34,436 nucleotides of DNA, taken from NCBI GenBank assembly GCA_944371315.1, contig CALVXN010000007.1, forward strand, positions 1-34,436, written 5' to 3'. The stretch's first letter is position 1; each line of letters begins with the position of its first letter. Below are positions 20,290 through 29,621 of this stretch, piece by piece. A program made the position numbers and the translations under genes. Below the pieces are notes generated by a model. The model was given only the letters and a program-made list of their open reading frames with translations, was not told where the DNA came from and did no database searches. This DNA is from an uncultured Bacilli bacterium. Lineage in GTDB: Bacteria; Bacillota_I; Bacilli_A; RF39; UBA660.

Positions 20290-21432
20290 ATGGCAAAATT
20301 TGATTTTTTTAACCAAAAATATTTATTAAGTGAGATAATTGAAGGATTTACAGATGGAAATATAAAAAATTTTAATGGAGATAAAGATTTTTTAGAATTC
20401 ATAATATATTATGGATTTGCAAGTTGTTTAATTGGCGACGATATTAATCAAGAATTAAAAGAAGCTTTTGAAAATGTAGATGGATTTTTAAATCTTGCAT
20501 TATTAGATGAATATGATATAAGAGGAAAGAAGTTATATAAATTGTATGAAGTTTGCGGAAACGATAAACTGAAATTTATGCAAACTTTATATCATATTGG
20601 CAGAATATCGGTGCCACTTCCAAATAGATTTACAAAAGAAGAAGTTTTAACAAACTTAGCATTAGACAATCCAGTAGATTTTATCGATGATACAATAAAA
20701 TTTTTAGATGGAACAAACCCAAGAGAAAAATTTGATTATAAAGAAAGAATATCTCCTTATGATGAAGAAAGCTTTAATAGCATTAAAGCATATAGCCAAG
20801 ATTTACGGTGTTCACTTATTAATAGGATTAATGAAGAAATAAAAAAAGAAAAAAGTTCATTACCAATGTTACCTAACATAAAAACATATGCAGAGGAACA
20901 AAAAGAAATAGATGACGAAATAAATAGTAAAAAAGTGCCAAATGATTATGAAATAAACGTTAATAATTTATTTTTTGGCAAGCATTCATTAAACTTAGGC
21001 GGTGGAGTTATTAACATGAACATCTCCTTAGTATCATGGTTTGAAAATATGAATATTAGAGTAGGAAACTATTTTATTTTTAGAAGCATTCCAACAGGAG
21101 ATTATTTTTTAATAGATTCAAGTGGAAAAGTTTTTATTCCTGATAAACCAATAAAAGCTTCTGGAATTAGCATTTTACCAACATGCCCAGTAAAAAGTGT
21201 AGATATAGCTCAAATCAAAACAATTTTTGAAGAAAGCATACAAAAACTTAGCGAAAATCCAATTGAAAATGAAATTGAATTATTAGATATAAAGGGACTA
21301 TTAGAAATTATTGATAATAATGGTTTTATAAAAGTATCAGAATTAGGATATTATGAAAAAGTTACAAGAAAGTGTTATGAAATAGCATATGGTGTAATTT
21401 TTAAAACAGAAAATGAACCACCAAAACTTTAA
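20290..21432 (+). CDS. Hypothetical cytoplasmic protein
   Basis: A 380-residue acidic protein without signal peptide or membrane segment. The N-terminal half is helical ('LLSEIIEGFTDGNIKNF', 'NQELKEAFENVDGFLNLALL'), a linker of charged residues follows (about 180-225), and the last third has mixed strands and helices including 'GLLEIIDNNGFIKVSEL'. I do not recognise a family. GGAGG lies at a good distance before ATG. It is 14 bp after the membrane-anchored gene and probably in the same transcript. Confidence 0.7.
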   Translation: MAKFDFFNQKYLLSEIIEGFTDGNIKNFNGDKDFLEFIIYYGFASCLIGDDINQELKEAFENVDGFLNLALLDEYDIRGKKLYKLYEVCGNDKLKFMQTLYHIGRISVPLPNRFTKEEVLTNLALDNPVDFIDDTIKFLDGTNPREKFDYKERISPYDEESFNSIKAYSQDLRCSLINRINEEIKKEKSSLPMLPNIKTYAEEQKEIDDEINSKKVPNDYEINVNNLFFGKHSLNLGGGVINMNISLVSWFENMNIRVGNYFIFRSIPTGDYFLIDSSGKVFIPDKPIKASGISILPTCPVKSVDIAQIKTIFEESIQKLSENPIENEIELLDIKGLLEIIDNNGFIKVSELGYYEKVTRKCYEIAYGVIFKTENEPPKL

Positions 21433-21446
21433 TTAACCAAAATTAT

Positions 21447-21475
21447 CTCCTAACATACTTTATATTAGGAGTGAT
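21447..21475 (+). promoter_or_regulatory. Hairpin covering the LysM gene ribosome site
   Basis: CTCCTAA (about 21448-21454) pairs perfectly with TTAGGAG (about 21467-21473), and the right arm is the ribosome-binding site itself, just before GTGATAATATG. The stem would hide that site, so translation may be conditional. Confidence 0.5.
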
Positions 21476-21478
21476 AAT

Positions 21479-21928
21479 ATGTTTGACAAATATCAAATTA
21501 AGCCTAATGATAGTTTAAAAAGTATTGCTGATAAATTTAATACTAGTCCAGAGATAATAATGGATATAAACAATTTATATTTTATAGATGAATTAAGAGC
21601 AGGAATGGAAATTGTTGTTCCAAAAGAAAAAGAAAAATATTTTAATACTTATACTATAGAAAAGGGAGATTCACTTTATAAAATTGCTCAAAAATATAAT
21701 ATAAACCCAACACTTTTAGCAAGTTTAAATGGCTTAAATATGGATGATTTTATTTATCCTAATCAAGAAATCTTAATACCTAAAAGTGGATATAGTTATT
21801 ATATTACTGCAGAAGGAGATACTCTTGATACAGTAGCTGATTTATTTAAAGTTTCAAAAAAAGATTTATTAGCACAGAATGAAACAATATATTTATTAAA
21901 GGATCAAGTTTTAGTAGCTAAAAGATAA
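21479..21928 (+). CDS. Three-LysM-repeat protein
   Basis: A 149-residue protein made of three LysM-like repeats: about 6-47 ('QIKPNDSLKSIADKFNTS'), 54-99 ('YTIEKGDSLYKIAQKYNIN') and 104-148 ('YITAEGDTLDTVADLFKVS', the most diverged). LysM domains bind peptidoglycan or chitin-like glycans. No signal peptide or anchor is seen, so it may be released by lysis, exported unusually, or act inside the cell as spore-coat LysM proteins do. Its ribosome site lies in a hairpin. Confidence 0.85.
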   Translation: MFDKYQIKPNDSLKSIADKFNTSPEIIMDINNLYFIDELRAGMEIVVPKEKEKYFNTYTIEKGDSLYKIAQKYNINPTLLASLNGLNMDDFIYPNQEILIPKSGYSYYITAEGDTLDTVADLFKVSKKDLLAQNETIYLLKDQVLVAKR

Positions 21929-21990
21929 AAATATGGTCTAGGCATCATATTTTTTTTATGATAAAATTATTATTAGAAAAGGGCGATAGT

Positions 21991-23595
21991 ATGATATTAA
22001 AAAAGCCATATGGTTTATTAATTAAATATTTTAGAGTTATTCATATTATACTAACATTAATTACGGTTTTTGTTGCAATTAGCTCTCATAAAGTATTACA
22101 ATTTTTTAGGGATTTTATAAAAAATGGATATACTGTAACAGTTTTTGACAACATGGCTAAAGAATATATAAGTGGATTTTTATATATTGGCATATTGTTA
22201 ATATTAGCCATACTTTTAGCTATGTATATTCTTTTAAAAACAAAAAACAAGCCAAATAAAACATATTTATTTGCAATCATATATTACATATTATTATTTG
22301 TAGCAATTGGTATATCTGCGACCTTAATAAATGGGTTAGGCGATGGATTGTGGGCAACAGCAGCAGCCAGAACATATAGAGACATTGCTCAAATTATATA
22401 TTTTCCCCAATATATATTTATAATTATTATAGCAATAAGAGCTTTAGGATTTAATGTAAAGCAATTTAATTTTAAAGATGACTTAAAAGAACTAGAAATT
22501 ACCGAAGCAGACTCAGAAGAAATAGAATTAAGTATTAATTTTCAAACATATAAAGCTGAACGAATTATACGAAGATTTATAAGAGAATTTTACTATTATT
22601 ATTTAGAAAATAGATTGATATTTAATATTATATTTAGTGTCATTGTAATAATCACTTTAATTACATTATTTAAAGGTTATGAAAAGTTAAAATATACATA
22701 TGATGAAGGAGAAAGTTTTACTTACAAAACATTTAATATAAACATTAATGATAGTATGCTAACAAATGTAGACTTGACAGGAAATGCTATAGTTAATGGT
22801 AAATACTACTTAGTATTAAGATTTAATGTAACAAATAATAGCACTAAAAGTGAAAAATTAGATTATAGTAATTTTAAGTTATATATAGGCAATGATTATA
22901 TATATCCATCTTTAGATATAGGAAATTACTTTTTAGATTATGGAAATCCATATATGGGCTCAACAATAAATGCTAAAACCACAGCAACCTACATTATTCC
23001 ATATATATTAGAAGAAAACCAAGTTAAAAATTCATATAAATTAACGTTATATACTGGACAATCAACAAAATCAAAAAATTTTTTAGCCAAAACTATAAAT
23101 GTAAACATAAAACCAGTAAAAATGATGGACGTTGAAGTTGTAAGAAACGCAAATTTGAATGAAAATGTATCATTTTCAAGCACAATGTTAAAAGATACAT
23201 CTTTAACAATAAAAAATGTAGTATATGATACAAGATATGAATATACTTATGAAAGTTGTTATAAAGAAACTTGTAGAACATATACAGATTTAGTATTAAC
23301 TGAAAGTAACAATATGAAAAACCAAATTCTGCTAATAATGGATTATGATTTTAAATTAGATACCTCAGTTCCAGGTTATCAAAATATAAAATCACTTAAA
23401 ACATTTTCAAATACATTTATGAAAATAGAATATACGTATAATAATATTCATCATATAATAGATGTCAAAGACTTAACACCATCTCGTGTAGAAGATAAGT
23501 TAATATTACAAACTGATAAAGATATAACATATGCAGATTCAGTAAACTTATTAATAACTATAAGAAATAGATGTTATAAAATAAAATTAAAATAA
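21991..23595 (+). CDS. Multi-pass membrane protein with extracellular domain
   Basis: A protein of about 534 residues. Four membrane segments lie in the first 165 residues, a fifth at about 205-225 (NIIFSVIVIITLITLF), then an outside region of about 310 residues with beta-rich, Ig-like character: 'YYLVLRFNVTNNSTKSEKL' resembles the DUF4352-type accessory fold. CYKETC (about 420) may form a disulfide. No enzyme motif is seen. I prefer the ATG at 21991 after AAAAGGG. A good terminator follows. Confidence 0.75.
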   Translation: MILKKPYGLLIKYFRVIHIILTLITVFVAISSHKVLQFFRDFIKNGYTVTVFDNMAKEYISGFLYIGILLILAILLAMYILLKTKNKPNKTYLFAIIYYILLFVAIGISATLINGLGDGLWATAAARTYRDIAQIIYFPQYIFIIIIAIRALGFNVKQFNFKDDLKELEITEADSEEIELSINFQTYKAERIIRRFIREFYYYYLENRLIFNIIFSVIVIITLITLFKGYEKLKYTYDEGESFTYKTFNININDSMLTNVDLTGNAIVNGKYYLVLRFNVTNNSTKSEKLDYSNFKLYIGNDYIYPSLDIGNYFLDYGNPYMGSTINAKTTATYIIPYILEENQVKNSYKLTLYTGQSTKSKNFLAKTINVNIKPVKMMDVEVVRNANLNENVSFSSTMLKDTSLTIKNVVYDTRYEYTYESCYKETCRTYTDLVLTESNNMKNQILLIMDYDFKLDTSVPGYQNIKSLKTFSNTFMKIEYTYNNIHHIIDVKDLTPSRVEDKLILQTDKDITYADSVNLLITIRNRCYKIKLK

Positions 23596-23597
23596 AA

Positions 23598-23629
23598 ACT
23601 CGAACAATTTTGTTCGAGCTTATTTTTTT
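23598..23629 (+). terminator. Terminator after the multi-pass membrane protein
   Basis: CTCGAACAA-TTT-TGTTCGAG is a strong stem followed by CTTATTTTTTT. Read leftward it is preceded by the tRNA-Cys 3' end and an A-run, so it may also end the tRNA transcript. Confidence 0.85.
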
Positions 23630-23630
23630 A

Positions 23631-23705
23631 TGGAGGAACCGGCCGGATTTGAACCGGCGATCAGGGTGTTGCAGACCCACGCCTTAGCCACTTGGCTACG
23701 GTTCC
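23631..23705 (-). tRNA. tRNA-Cys (GCA)
   Basis: Read leftward: acceptor GGAACCG pairs with CGGTTCC, D-arm GCC...GGC, anticodon loop CTGCAAC with anticodon GCA, T-arm GCCGGTTCAAATCCGGC, discriminator T and encoded CCA. The first anticodon-stem pair is a T-T mismatch; otherwise the fold is complete. Confidence 0.95.
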
Positions 23706-23882
23706 ATTCCTGTGATATAATTTTAATATAAATAAACCTAAATGTAAAGGTTTCTTTAATAAAATATATGCATATTATAAAAAATTAATTAAAATATGGT
23801 AATAATTTACTTTATTTTTAATGTGTAATGTTGCTATTTGTCGAATAATTGGATATAATAAAAAAGAATAGGGAAGTGTGGT

Positions 23883-24641
23883 ATGAATACCGAGATTAAC
23901 AAAAAAATATCATTTCGGGAAATTTTAAAGACAATTTCAACCATAATTAGTTGGACTGTTTTTGTATTACTTTTAATTTGTGCAGCACTTTTATTATATT
24001 ATTTTATTGCTACTAGAATTTATGCTACAAAAGGTAGTAAATATGAACCAAAATTTTCATTATATACAATAATAAGTCCTAGTATGGTTCCAAATATTAA
24101 TGTATATGATGTAATTGTAGATTTACGTGTAGATGAACCAAAAGAAATAGAAATAGGAGACGTAATAACATTTTATTCAGATAGTCCAGAATTAAGGGGA
24201 GGAACAATTACCCATAGAGTAATTTCTATTATTAGAGATGAGAATGGTAACTATAGTTACCAAACTAAAGGAGATAACAATTTAATTGAAGATAGTTCAA
24301 CAGTTCCTTTCAATAAAATTGTAGGAAAAGTAGCAATAAGGATACCGCAGTTAGGAAGAATCCAATTTTTCTTAGCAAGTAATTTTGGATGGTTATTATT
24401 AATTTTAATCCCTGCGTTATACATTATTTTTAAAGATGTATTTAAAATTATAAAATTAAATAAAAATGAAACTAAAAAAACAAAAAAATTAATGCTACCA
24501 TGGACAAAACATAAATTATTAGGATATACAAACAAAGAAAACGAAATAAAAGATGATTATATAAAGTTAAATGAAGAAATAAAAAAAGACTTTTTTGATA
24601 TAGATGATGAAGATTTTGATGAACTTCCAAAGTTAAAGTAA
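23883..24641 (+). CDS. Signal peptidase I, SipW/ER type
   Basis: A 252-residue membrane peptidase that cleaves signal peptides outside the membrane. The N-terminal membrane helix is at about 22-44, a second at about 167-188. Nucleophile S67 lies in ISPSMVP, and the general base is a histidine, H111 in THRVISI, followed by GDNN (130-133). The Ser-His pair marks the archaeal/ER/SipW type rather than the Ser-Lys bacterial type. In Bacillus SipW processes biofilm matrix proteins; the substrate here is unknown. An acidic C-terminal tail of about 50 residues is cytoplasmic. TATAAT lies about 25 bp upstream. Confidence 0.9.
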   Translation: MNTEINKKISFREILKTISTIISWTVFVLLLICAALLLYYFIATRIYATKGSKYEPKFSLYTIISPSMVPNINVYDVIVDLRVDEPKEIEIGDVITFYSDSPELRGGTITHRVISIIRDENGNYSYQTKGDNNLIEDSSTVPFNKIVGKVAIRIPQLGRIQFFLASNFGWLLLILIPALYIIFKDVFKIIKLNKNETKKTKKLMLPWTKHKLLGYTNKENEIKDDYIKLNEEIKKDFFDIDDEDFDELPKLK

Positions 24642-24703
24642 ATTCATAATAGCAAAAATATTAAATATAATTTATTAAGATTTATAAAAAGGGGGGAATT
24701 AAA

Positions 24704-25978
24704 ATAAAAATCTTAAAAAATTATAAAAAAACTATAGTTATGATAATATTTGTAATTATTGGGGCAATAATAGGGTTAATATATAAAGACAAAGCATTAA
24801 TTGTAAAACCCTTTGGTGATATATTTGTTAATTTATTGCTAGTCATAATAGTTCCATTAATATTTTTTACAATAACTGCATCAATATCAAAAATGAATCA
24901 ACCAAAAAGATTAAATAAAATGATAATAAATATAGTAATAACATTTTTAATAACATCATTAGTGGCAGTTCTTTTTGGTTTTGGGACAGCAACACTTACT
25001 AGTTTAATTAATAAAGAGGATACCCAAAATATAATTTCTCAATTTGATACAACAATAAAAAATGATAATGAGTTAAATATTTTAGAAAGAACAGTTAAAG
25101 TTTTATCAACAGATCAATTTGTAAATTTATTAACCACTGATAATATTGTAGCTCTAATAGTTATTTCAATATTATTAGGTATAGCCATAAATAAAAGTGG
25201 TGAAAAAGGAAAAGAAGTAGCAAAAGTAATGGACTCTTTTAGTGAAGTAATGTATAAGTTAATAGAAATAATAATGTATTATGCACCAATTGGGTTATGT
25301 TGTTATTTTGCATCATTAATTGGAACTATAGGCACAAGTATTGCAATTGGCTTTTTAAAAACCTTTATTATATATACATTAAGTAGTATAATATTTATGG
25401 TAGTAATTTATTCCATATATGCATACATATCAGCTGGTAAAAAAGGAATAAAAAAATTTTGGAAAAGTATATTACCACCAGCACTTACAGCCATAGGGAC
25501 TTGTTCATCTGCAGCTAGTGTGCCAGTAAACATAGAATGTGCAAAAAATATTGGGATACCTGCCGATATTGCAGAGACAACAATATCACTAGGAACAAGT
25601 TTTCACAAAGATGGTTCATCAATAGGCAGCGTGTTTAAAATTATGTTTTTAGTATACTTATTTCAAACGCCATTTAATAATTTTAGTATGATAATTCAAA
25701 TATTAGTAACAGCACTAATAGCAACGTTATTAGTAACAGCGGTTCCTATTGGAGGAGGAACAATATCAGAAATGTTAATTTTAAGTTTAATGGGTTATCC
25801 AATTAAAGCCTTGCCAATTTTAACAATAATTGCTACAATAATAGACGCACCAGCAACATTACTTAATGTAGTTGGAGACTCATCATGTGCCATGCTTGTA
25901 ACTAAAATGGTAGATGGGAATAAATGGATAGATAAAAACGAAGAAAAATACGAAGATTCAATCAAAGTAATTTTATAA
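24704..25978 (+). CDS. Dicarboxylate/amino acid:cation symporter (DAACS), non-AUG start likely
   Basis: A sodium- or proton-coupled carrier of the glutamate-transporter fold, about 424 residues. 'GTCSSAASVPVNIECAKNIG' and 'SLGTSFHKDGSS' match the HP1 and TM7 substrate/ion motifs (SSA...P, and a diverged NMDG as HKDG). The only strong ribosome site, GGGGGG at 24691-24696, is 43 nt before the first ATG (24740) but correctly spaced for in-frame ATA (24704) or ATT (24698). Starting there adds the basic residues KILKNYKK before the first membrane helix, as in homologues. The start codon therefore appears to be AUA or AUU, or an ATG was lost by mutation. Confidence 0.85.
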   Translation: MKILKNYKKTIVMIIFVIIGAIIGLIYKDKALIVKPFGDIFVNLLLVIIVPLIFFTITASISKMNQPKRLNKMIINIVITFLITSLVAVLFGFGTATLTSLINKEDTQNIISQFDTTIKNDNELNILERTVKVLSTDQFVNLLTTDNIVALIVISILLGIAINKSGEKGKEVAKVMDSFSEVMYKLIEIIMYYAPIGLCCYFASLIGTIGTSIAIGFLKTFIIYTLSSIIFMVVIYSIYAYISAGKKGIKKFWKSILPPALTAIGTCSSAASVPVNIECAKNIGIPADIAETTISLGTSFHKDGSSIGSVFKIMFLVYLFQTPFNNFSMIIQILVTALIATLLVTAVPIGGGTISEMLILSLMGYPIKALPILTIIATIIDAPATLLNVVGDSSCAMLVTKMVDGNKWIDKNEEKYEDSIKVIL

Positions 25979-25984
25979 AAAAAT
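25979..25984. other. Non-coding stretches over about 150 bases, accounted for
   Basis: Long non-coding stretches and their content: 1-370 is 23S end, 5S half, replacement 5S and terminator; 3867-4670 is origin repeats, Asn-rich remnant, structured block and terminators; 7406-7634 is a promoter module and terminator; 9778-10256 is an inverted repeat, outward promoter, arm sites, attR, 5S half and rRNA terminator; 12673-13247 is tmRNA and the MarR promoter; 23596-23882 is a terminator, tRNA-Cys and signal-peptidase promoter; 25979-26177 is the T-box leader. In 23706-23850, 24642-24690 and 34222-34336 I see nothing beyond AT-rich DNA. Confidence 0.6.
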
Positions 25985-26160
25985 CTTAACAGAGATAAAA
26001 TATATAGCTGAGAATATTTTAAAAGATTTATAAAATGAATTTCAGTTGATGAGTATTTTTGGGATAAATCCCTTATAATTTAAAGAGTATGAAATAAATT
26101 CATAAACTAAGGTGGTACCGCGGGTTTAACTCGTCCTTAAATTAGTTTATGGATTTTTTT
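25985..26160 (+). promoter_or_regulatory. T-box riboswitch, phenylalanine
   Basis: The leader of pheST carries the T-box sequence AAGGTGGTACCGCGG (26109-26123), whose bulge senses uncharged tRNA, and a stem I region with AGAG and GAATTTCAG, giving the specifier TTC (Phe). The competing terminator is CATAAACTAA (26101-26110) with TTAGTTTATG (26142-26151), then seven T. Uncharged tRNA-Phe favours the antiterminator and pheST expression. Confidence 0.93.
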
Positions 26161-26177
26161 AATTTTAAGGAGGAAAA

Positions 26178-27185
26178 ATGGAAGAAGAATTAAAAAAAAT
26201 AGTTGAAGAAATGCAAAAAGAATTAACCGGTTGTGAAAAAGAGGCTGATGTTTTAAATATTAAATCAAAGTATGTAGGTAAGAAAAGTAGAATAAGTGAA
26301 ATATTAAGTAATCTAAAAGATATGAGTATTGAAGAAAAAAGAAAATATGGTAGTTTAATTAATAATACTAAAAAGGAATTAGAAAATATAATAAATGAAT
26401 TTTTAAATCAGAAATTAAACCAAAATAATACAAGTTTTGATGATACATTAGACTATGAAATTAGTATGGGTTCCTTACATCCAGTAACAATTGTAGCAAA
26501 AGAAGTAACAGATTGTATGAAAAAAATGGGATTTACGGTAGTTAGTGGTCCTGAAATGGAAACAGAATACTACAACTTTGAAGCATTAAATATTCCTAAG
26601 GATCATCCGGCACGTGATATGCAAGATACTTATTATTTAGATAATGGCATGCTATTAAGAACACAAACCAGTGGGAATCAAATTCATGCAATGGAAAAGT
26701 ATGGTGCTCCTTTAAAAGTATGTTCTCCAGGAAGGGTTTTTCGTAATGAAGATTTAGATGCTAATCATGAAAATACATTTTTTCAAGTTGAAGGTATGGT
26801 TATAGACAAAGAAATATCTATTGAAAATTTATTATACGTTATGCAACAAATTTTAAGCGAAGTAATGCAAAGTGAAATAAATTTAAGATTACGTCCTGGT
26901 TTTTTCCCATTTACTGAACCAAGTTATGAAATAGATATGGAATGTTCAATATGTAAAGGAAAAGGATGCCCGACATGTAAAAATAGTGGTTGGATAGAAA
27001 TAGTCCCTGGAGGAATGGTTCATCCTAATGTATTAAAAGCTGGGGGAATAGACCCTGAAAAATATACAGGATTTGCTTTTGGAATTGGATTAACAAGACT
27101 AGCAATGATGAAATATAAAATTAGTGATATAAGAGTTTTAAATTCTGGAGATATAAGATATTTAGAACAATTTAACATAAAGTAG
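26178..27185 (+). CDS. pheS: Phenylalanyl-tRNA synthetase alpha subunit
   Basis: A 335-residue class II synthetase catalytic subunit. The N-terminal coiled coil (about 1-85) binds tRNA; the core follows with 'HPARDMQDTYYL' (about 139-150), 'LLRTQTSGNQIHAM', 'VFRNEDLDANHENTFFQVEG' and motif 3 'GFAFGIGLTRLAMMKY'. A CxxC...CPTC insertion (about 257-270) could bind zinc, as in some other bacterial PheS. Length normal. It forms an alpha2-beta2 enzyme with PheT, 9 bp downstream, under T-box control. Confidence 0.97.
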   Translation: MEEELKKIVEEMQKELTGCEKEADVLNIKSKYVGKKSRISEILSNLKDMSIEEKRKYGSLINNTKKELENIINEFLNQKLNQNNTSFDDTLDYEISMGSLHPVTIVAKEVTDCMKKMGFTVVSGPEMETEYYNFEALNIPKDHPARDMQDTYYLDNGMLLRTQTSGNQIHAMEKYGAPLKVCSPGRVFRNEDLDANHENTFFQVEGMVIDKEISIENLLYVMQQILSEVMQSEINLRLRPGFFPFTEPSYEIDMECSICKGKGCPTCKNSGWIEIVPGGMVHPNVLKAGGIDPEKYTGFAFGIGLTRLAMMKYKISDIRVLNSGDIRYLEQFNIK

Positions 27186-27194
27186 GAGGATAAA

Positions 27195-29525
27195 ATGTTA
27201 TTATCATGTAATAAATTAAAAAGTTATATAAAAAACAGTAATGATATAGATTGGGAAAATATATGGAAAACATTTACAATTAGAACAGCAGAAGTTGAAT
27301 CAGTAAAAAAAGTTGGAAATAATTTAGACAATGTAGTAATAGCAAAGATTGTAAAATGTGAAAAACATCCAGATAGCGATCATATGCACATATTACAAGT
27401 TGAATGTGGTGAAGAAAATCCTGTTCAAGTTGTATGTGGAGCTCCAAATGTTCGGGTGGGGCTAAAAACTGCATACATTAAAGTAGGAGGACATATTGAA
27501 GGTATAGAAATAAAATCAAGACCTTTAAGAGGAATAATTTCTAATGGAATGTGTTGCAGTGGAAAAGAATTAGGAATAAGTGATAATCATGATGGAATAT
27601 TAGAACTTCCTTTTGATGCTCCTGTAGGAATGAATATAAAAGAATATTTACCAATTGAAGATATAATTGTGGAAATAGATAATAAATCATTAACAAACAG
27701 GCCTGATTTATGGGGGCATTATGGAATAGCTCGAGAAATAGCAGCGATAACTAATCATGAATTATTACCATTAGAAATATCAGAAATTGAAGATGAAAAC
27801 AAAGAAAAATTAAAAATAACTATTAAAGAACCAAACCTTTGTTATAGATATTCTGGGCTTAAAGTAAATAATTTAACTAATAATAAAACGCCATTAGATA
27901 TGCAAATATTTTTATATTATGTAGGAATGCGCTCCATATCTTTATTTGTTGACCTCACTAACTATATAATGTTAGAGCTTGGCCAACCAATGCATGCTTT
28001 TGATTCACGAGTAGTAAAAGAAATTGAAGTAGGACTAGCAAACGATGGAGACACTTATACAACCTTAGATGGAATAGAAAGAAAGTTAACAAAAGATATG
28101 TTAATGATTAAAAATGGAAACAATTATTTTGGAATTGCAGGAGTAATGGGGGGTTTAGATAGTGAAATATTAAGTGATACAACATCAATCTTTTTAGAAA
28201 GTGCCACATTTAATGCAGGAAATATTAGAAAAACTGCAGTAGCACTAGGTTTAAGAACAGAAGCAAGTGCTAGATATGAAAAATCATTAGATCCTAATTT
28301 GACAACTTATGCAATAAAAAGATTAATGTATTTATTAAAGAAAGAAAACCCAAATTTGGAAATAGCATCTAAATTAACAGATATATATCCAAATGAATTA
28401 ACAGAACAAGTAATTAAATTAAATAAAAAAACATTAAAGATATATATGGGAAAAGAATTGTCTGAAAATGAAATCAAAGAAATTTTAGAAAAATTGGGAT
28501 TTAAAGTAGAAATAAATAAAGATTTTTATAATGTTACAGTTCCAACATTTAGAGCAACTAAAGATATTAAAATTGAACAAGATTTAATTGAAGAAATAGC
28601 AAGAATGTATGGGCTAGAAAATTTTTCACCAAAACCGTTAAAATTAGATTTAACAGTTGTAGAACATGAAAACGTTTATAATCAAGAATATGAAGTAAAA
28701 GAATTACTTGCAACTAAATTTGATATGAATGAAGTAAATAGCTATATTTGGTATGACTCTGAAATGCTTAAAAAAATTGGAATTGATAAAAGTGGAATTA
28801 AACTACTAGGAAAATCAGAAAATAATATTCTAAGAGATGATTTATCATTATCACTTATGAATATTATAGAAAATAATTTAAAAAATTATAAAAGATTTGG
28901 AATATTTGAAATAGGAACAACTATAGAAAATAATAGCAATCGAAGAAAACTAAGTATAATTTTAGTAGATGATGAAAAAAATATCGAAAATATTTATATG
29001 AACATGAAAGCTATAGTTAAATATTTATTTAAAAATCTTAAAAATAAAAACGTAACATTTGTTGATAATATAAATGAAAGAAATTATTATGAAGATACAT
29101 TAGGCAAAAAAGTAATTATTGATGATGAAGTAATCGGAGAAGTAAATGTTTTATCAAAAAGAGTCGCAAATAAAATAGGTAAGAAAAAAGCTATAGTTTG
29201 CACAGAATTAGATTTTGATAAATACGTAGATATAGAAAAAAATAAAATATTAGCAAAAGATATAAGTAAATATCCAACTGTAGAACTTGATTACACAATA
29301 ATTATGCCAGATAATAAAAAATATATAGAACTATTAGAAGTATTAAAGGCTTTTAAGAGCAATTTAATACAATCATACAACTTATTGGGAACATACGAAA
29401 ATAAATATACTATTAGATATATTATTGGAAGCGACCATAAAACATTAGATCAAAAAGATTTAAGTAATTTTAAGGAAAGATTTATAGAGCATATAAAAAA
29501 TAATGGCTTATCTATAATAGAATAA
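27195..29525 (+). CDS. pheT: Phenylalanyl-tRNA synthetase beta subunit
   Basis: A 776-residue beta subunit. It has an N-terminal EMAP-like tRNA-binding domain (about 40-150: 'VVIAKIVKCEKHPDSDHMHILQV'), a B3/4 editing domain (about 205-375, with 'GQPMHAFD' and 'EASARYEKSLDP'), B5 (about 395-470), the catalytic-like core (about 480-670) and a C-terminal anticodon-binding FDX-ACB domain (about 685-776). Slightly shorter than the usual 790-800. AGGAGG precedes ATG. A terminator follows directly. Confidence 0.97.
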   Translation: MLLSCNKLKSYIKNSNDIDWENIWKTFTIRTAEVESVKKVGNNLDNVVIAKIVKCEKHPDSDHMHILQVECGEENPVQVVCGAPNVRVGLKTAYIKVGGHIEGIEIKSRPLRGIISNGMCCSGKELGISDNHDGILELPFDAPVGMNIKEYLPIEDIIVEIDNKSLTNRPDLWGHYGIAREIAAITNHELLPLEISEIEDENKEKLKITIKEPNLCYRYSGLKVNNLTNNKTPLDMQIFLYYVGMRSISLFVDLTNYIMLELGQPMHAFDSRVVKEIEVGLANDGDTYTTLDGIERKLTKDMLMIKNGNNYFGIAGVMGGLDSEILSDTTSIFLESATFNAGNIRKTAVALGLRTEASARYEKSLDPNLTTYAIKRLMYLLKKENPNLEIASKLTDIYPNELTEQVIKLNKKTLKIYMGKELSENEIKEILEKLGFKVEINKDFYNVTVPTFRATKDIKIEQDLIEEIARMYGLENFSPKPLKLDLTVVEHENVYNQEYEVKELLATKFDMNEVNSYIWYDSEMLKKIGIDKSGIKLLGKSENNILRDDLSLSLMNIIENNLKNYKRFGIFEIGTTIENNSNRRKLSIILVDDEKNIENIYMNMKAIVKYLFKNLKNKNVTFVDNINERNYYEDTLGKKVIIDDEVIGEVNVLSKRVANKIGKKKAIVCTELDFDKYVDIEKNKILAKDISKYPTVELDYTIIMPDNKKYIELLEVLKAFKSNLIQSYNLLGTYENKYTIRYIIGSDHKTLDQKDLSNFKERFIEHIKNNGLSIIE

Positions 29526-29537
29526 ATTAAAATATAA

Positions 29538-29577
29538 CCTCAATTTCTTAAAAAATAGAAATGGGGTTTTTATTTGA
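29538..29577 (+). terminator. Terminator of pheST
   Basis: AACCTC and AATTTCT pair with AGAAAT and GGGGTT (one G-U and one bulge) around an A-rich loop, followed by TTTTTATTT. Confidence 0.8.
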
Positions 29578-29621
29578 CAAACAATAAAAACTAATTCATA
29601 ATATTTTTGATGGTGAAACAA

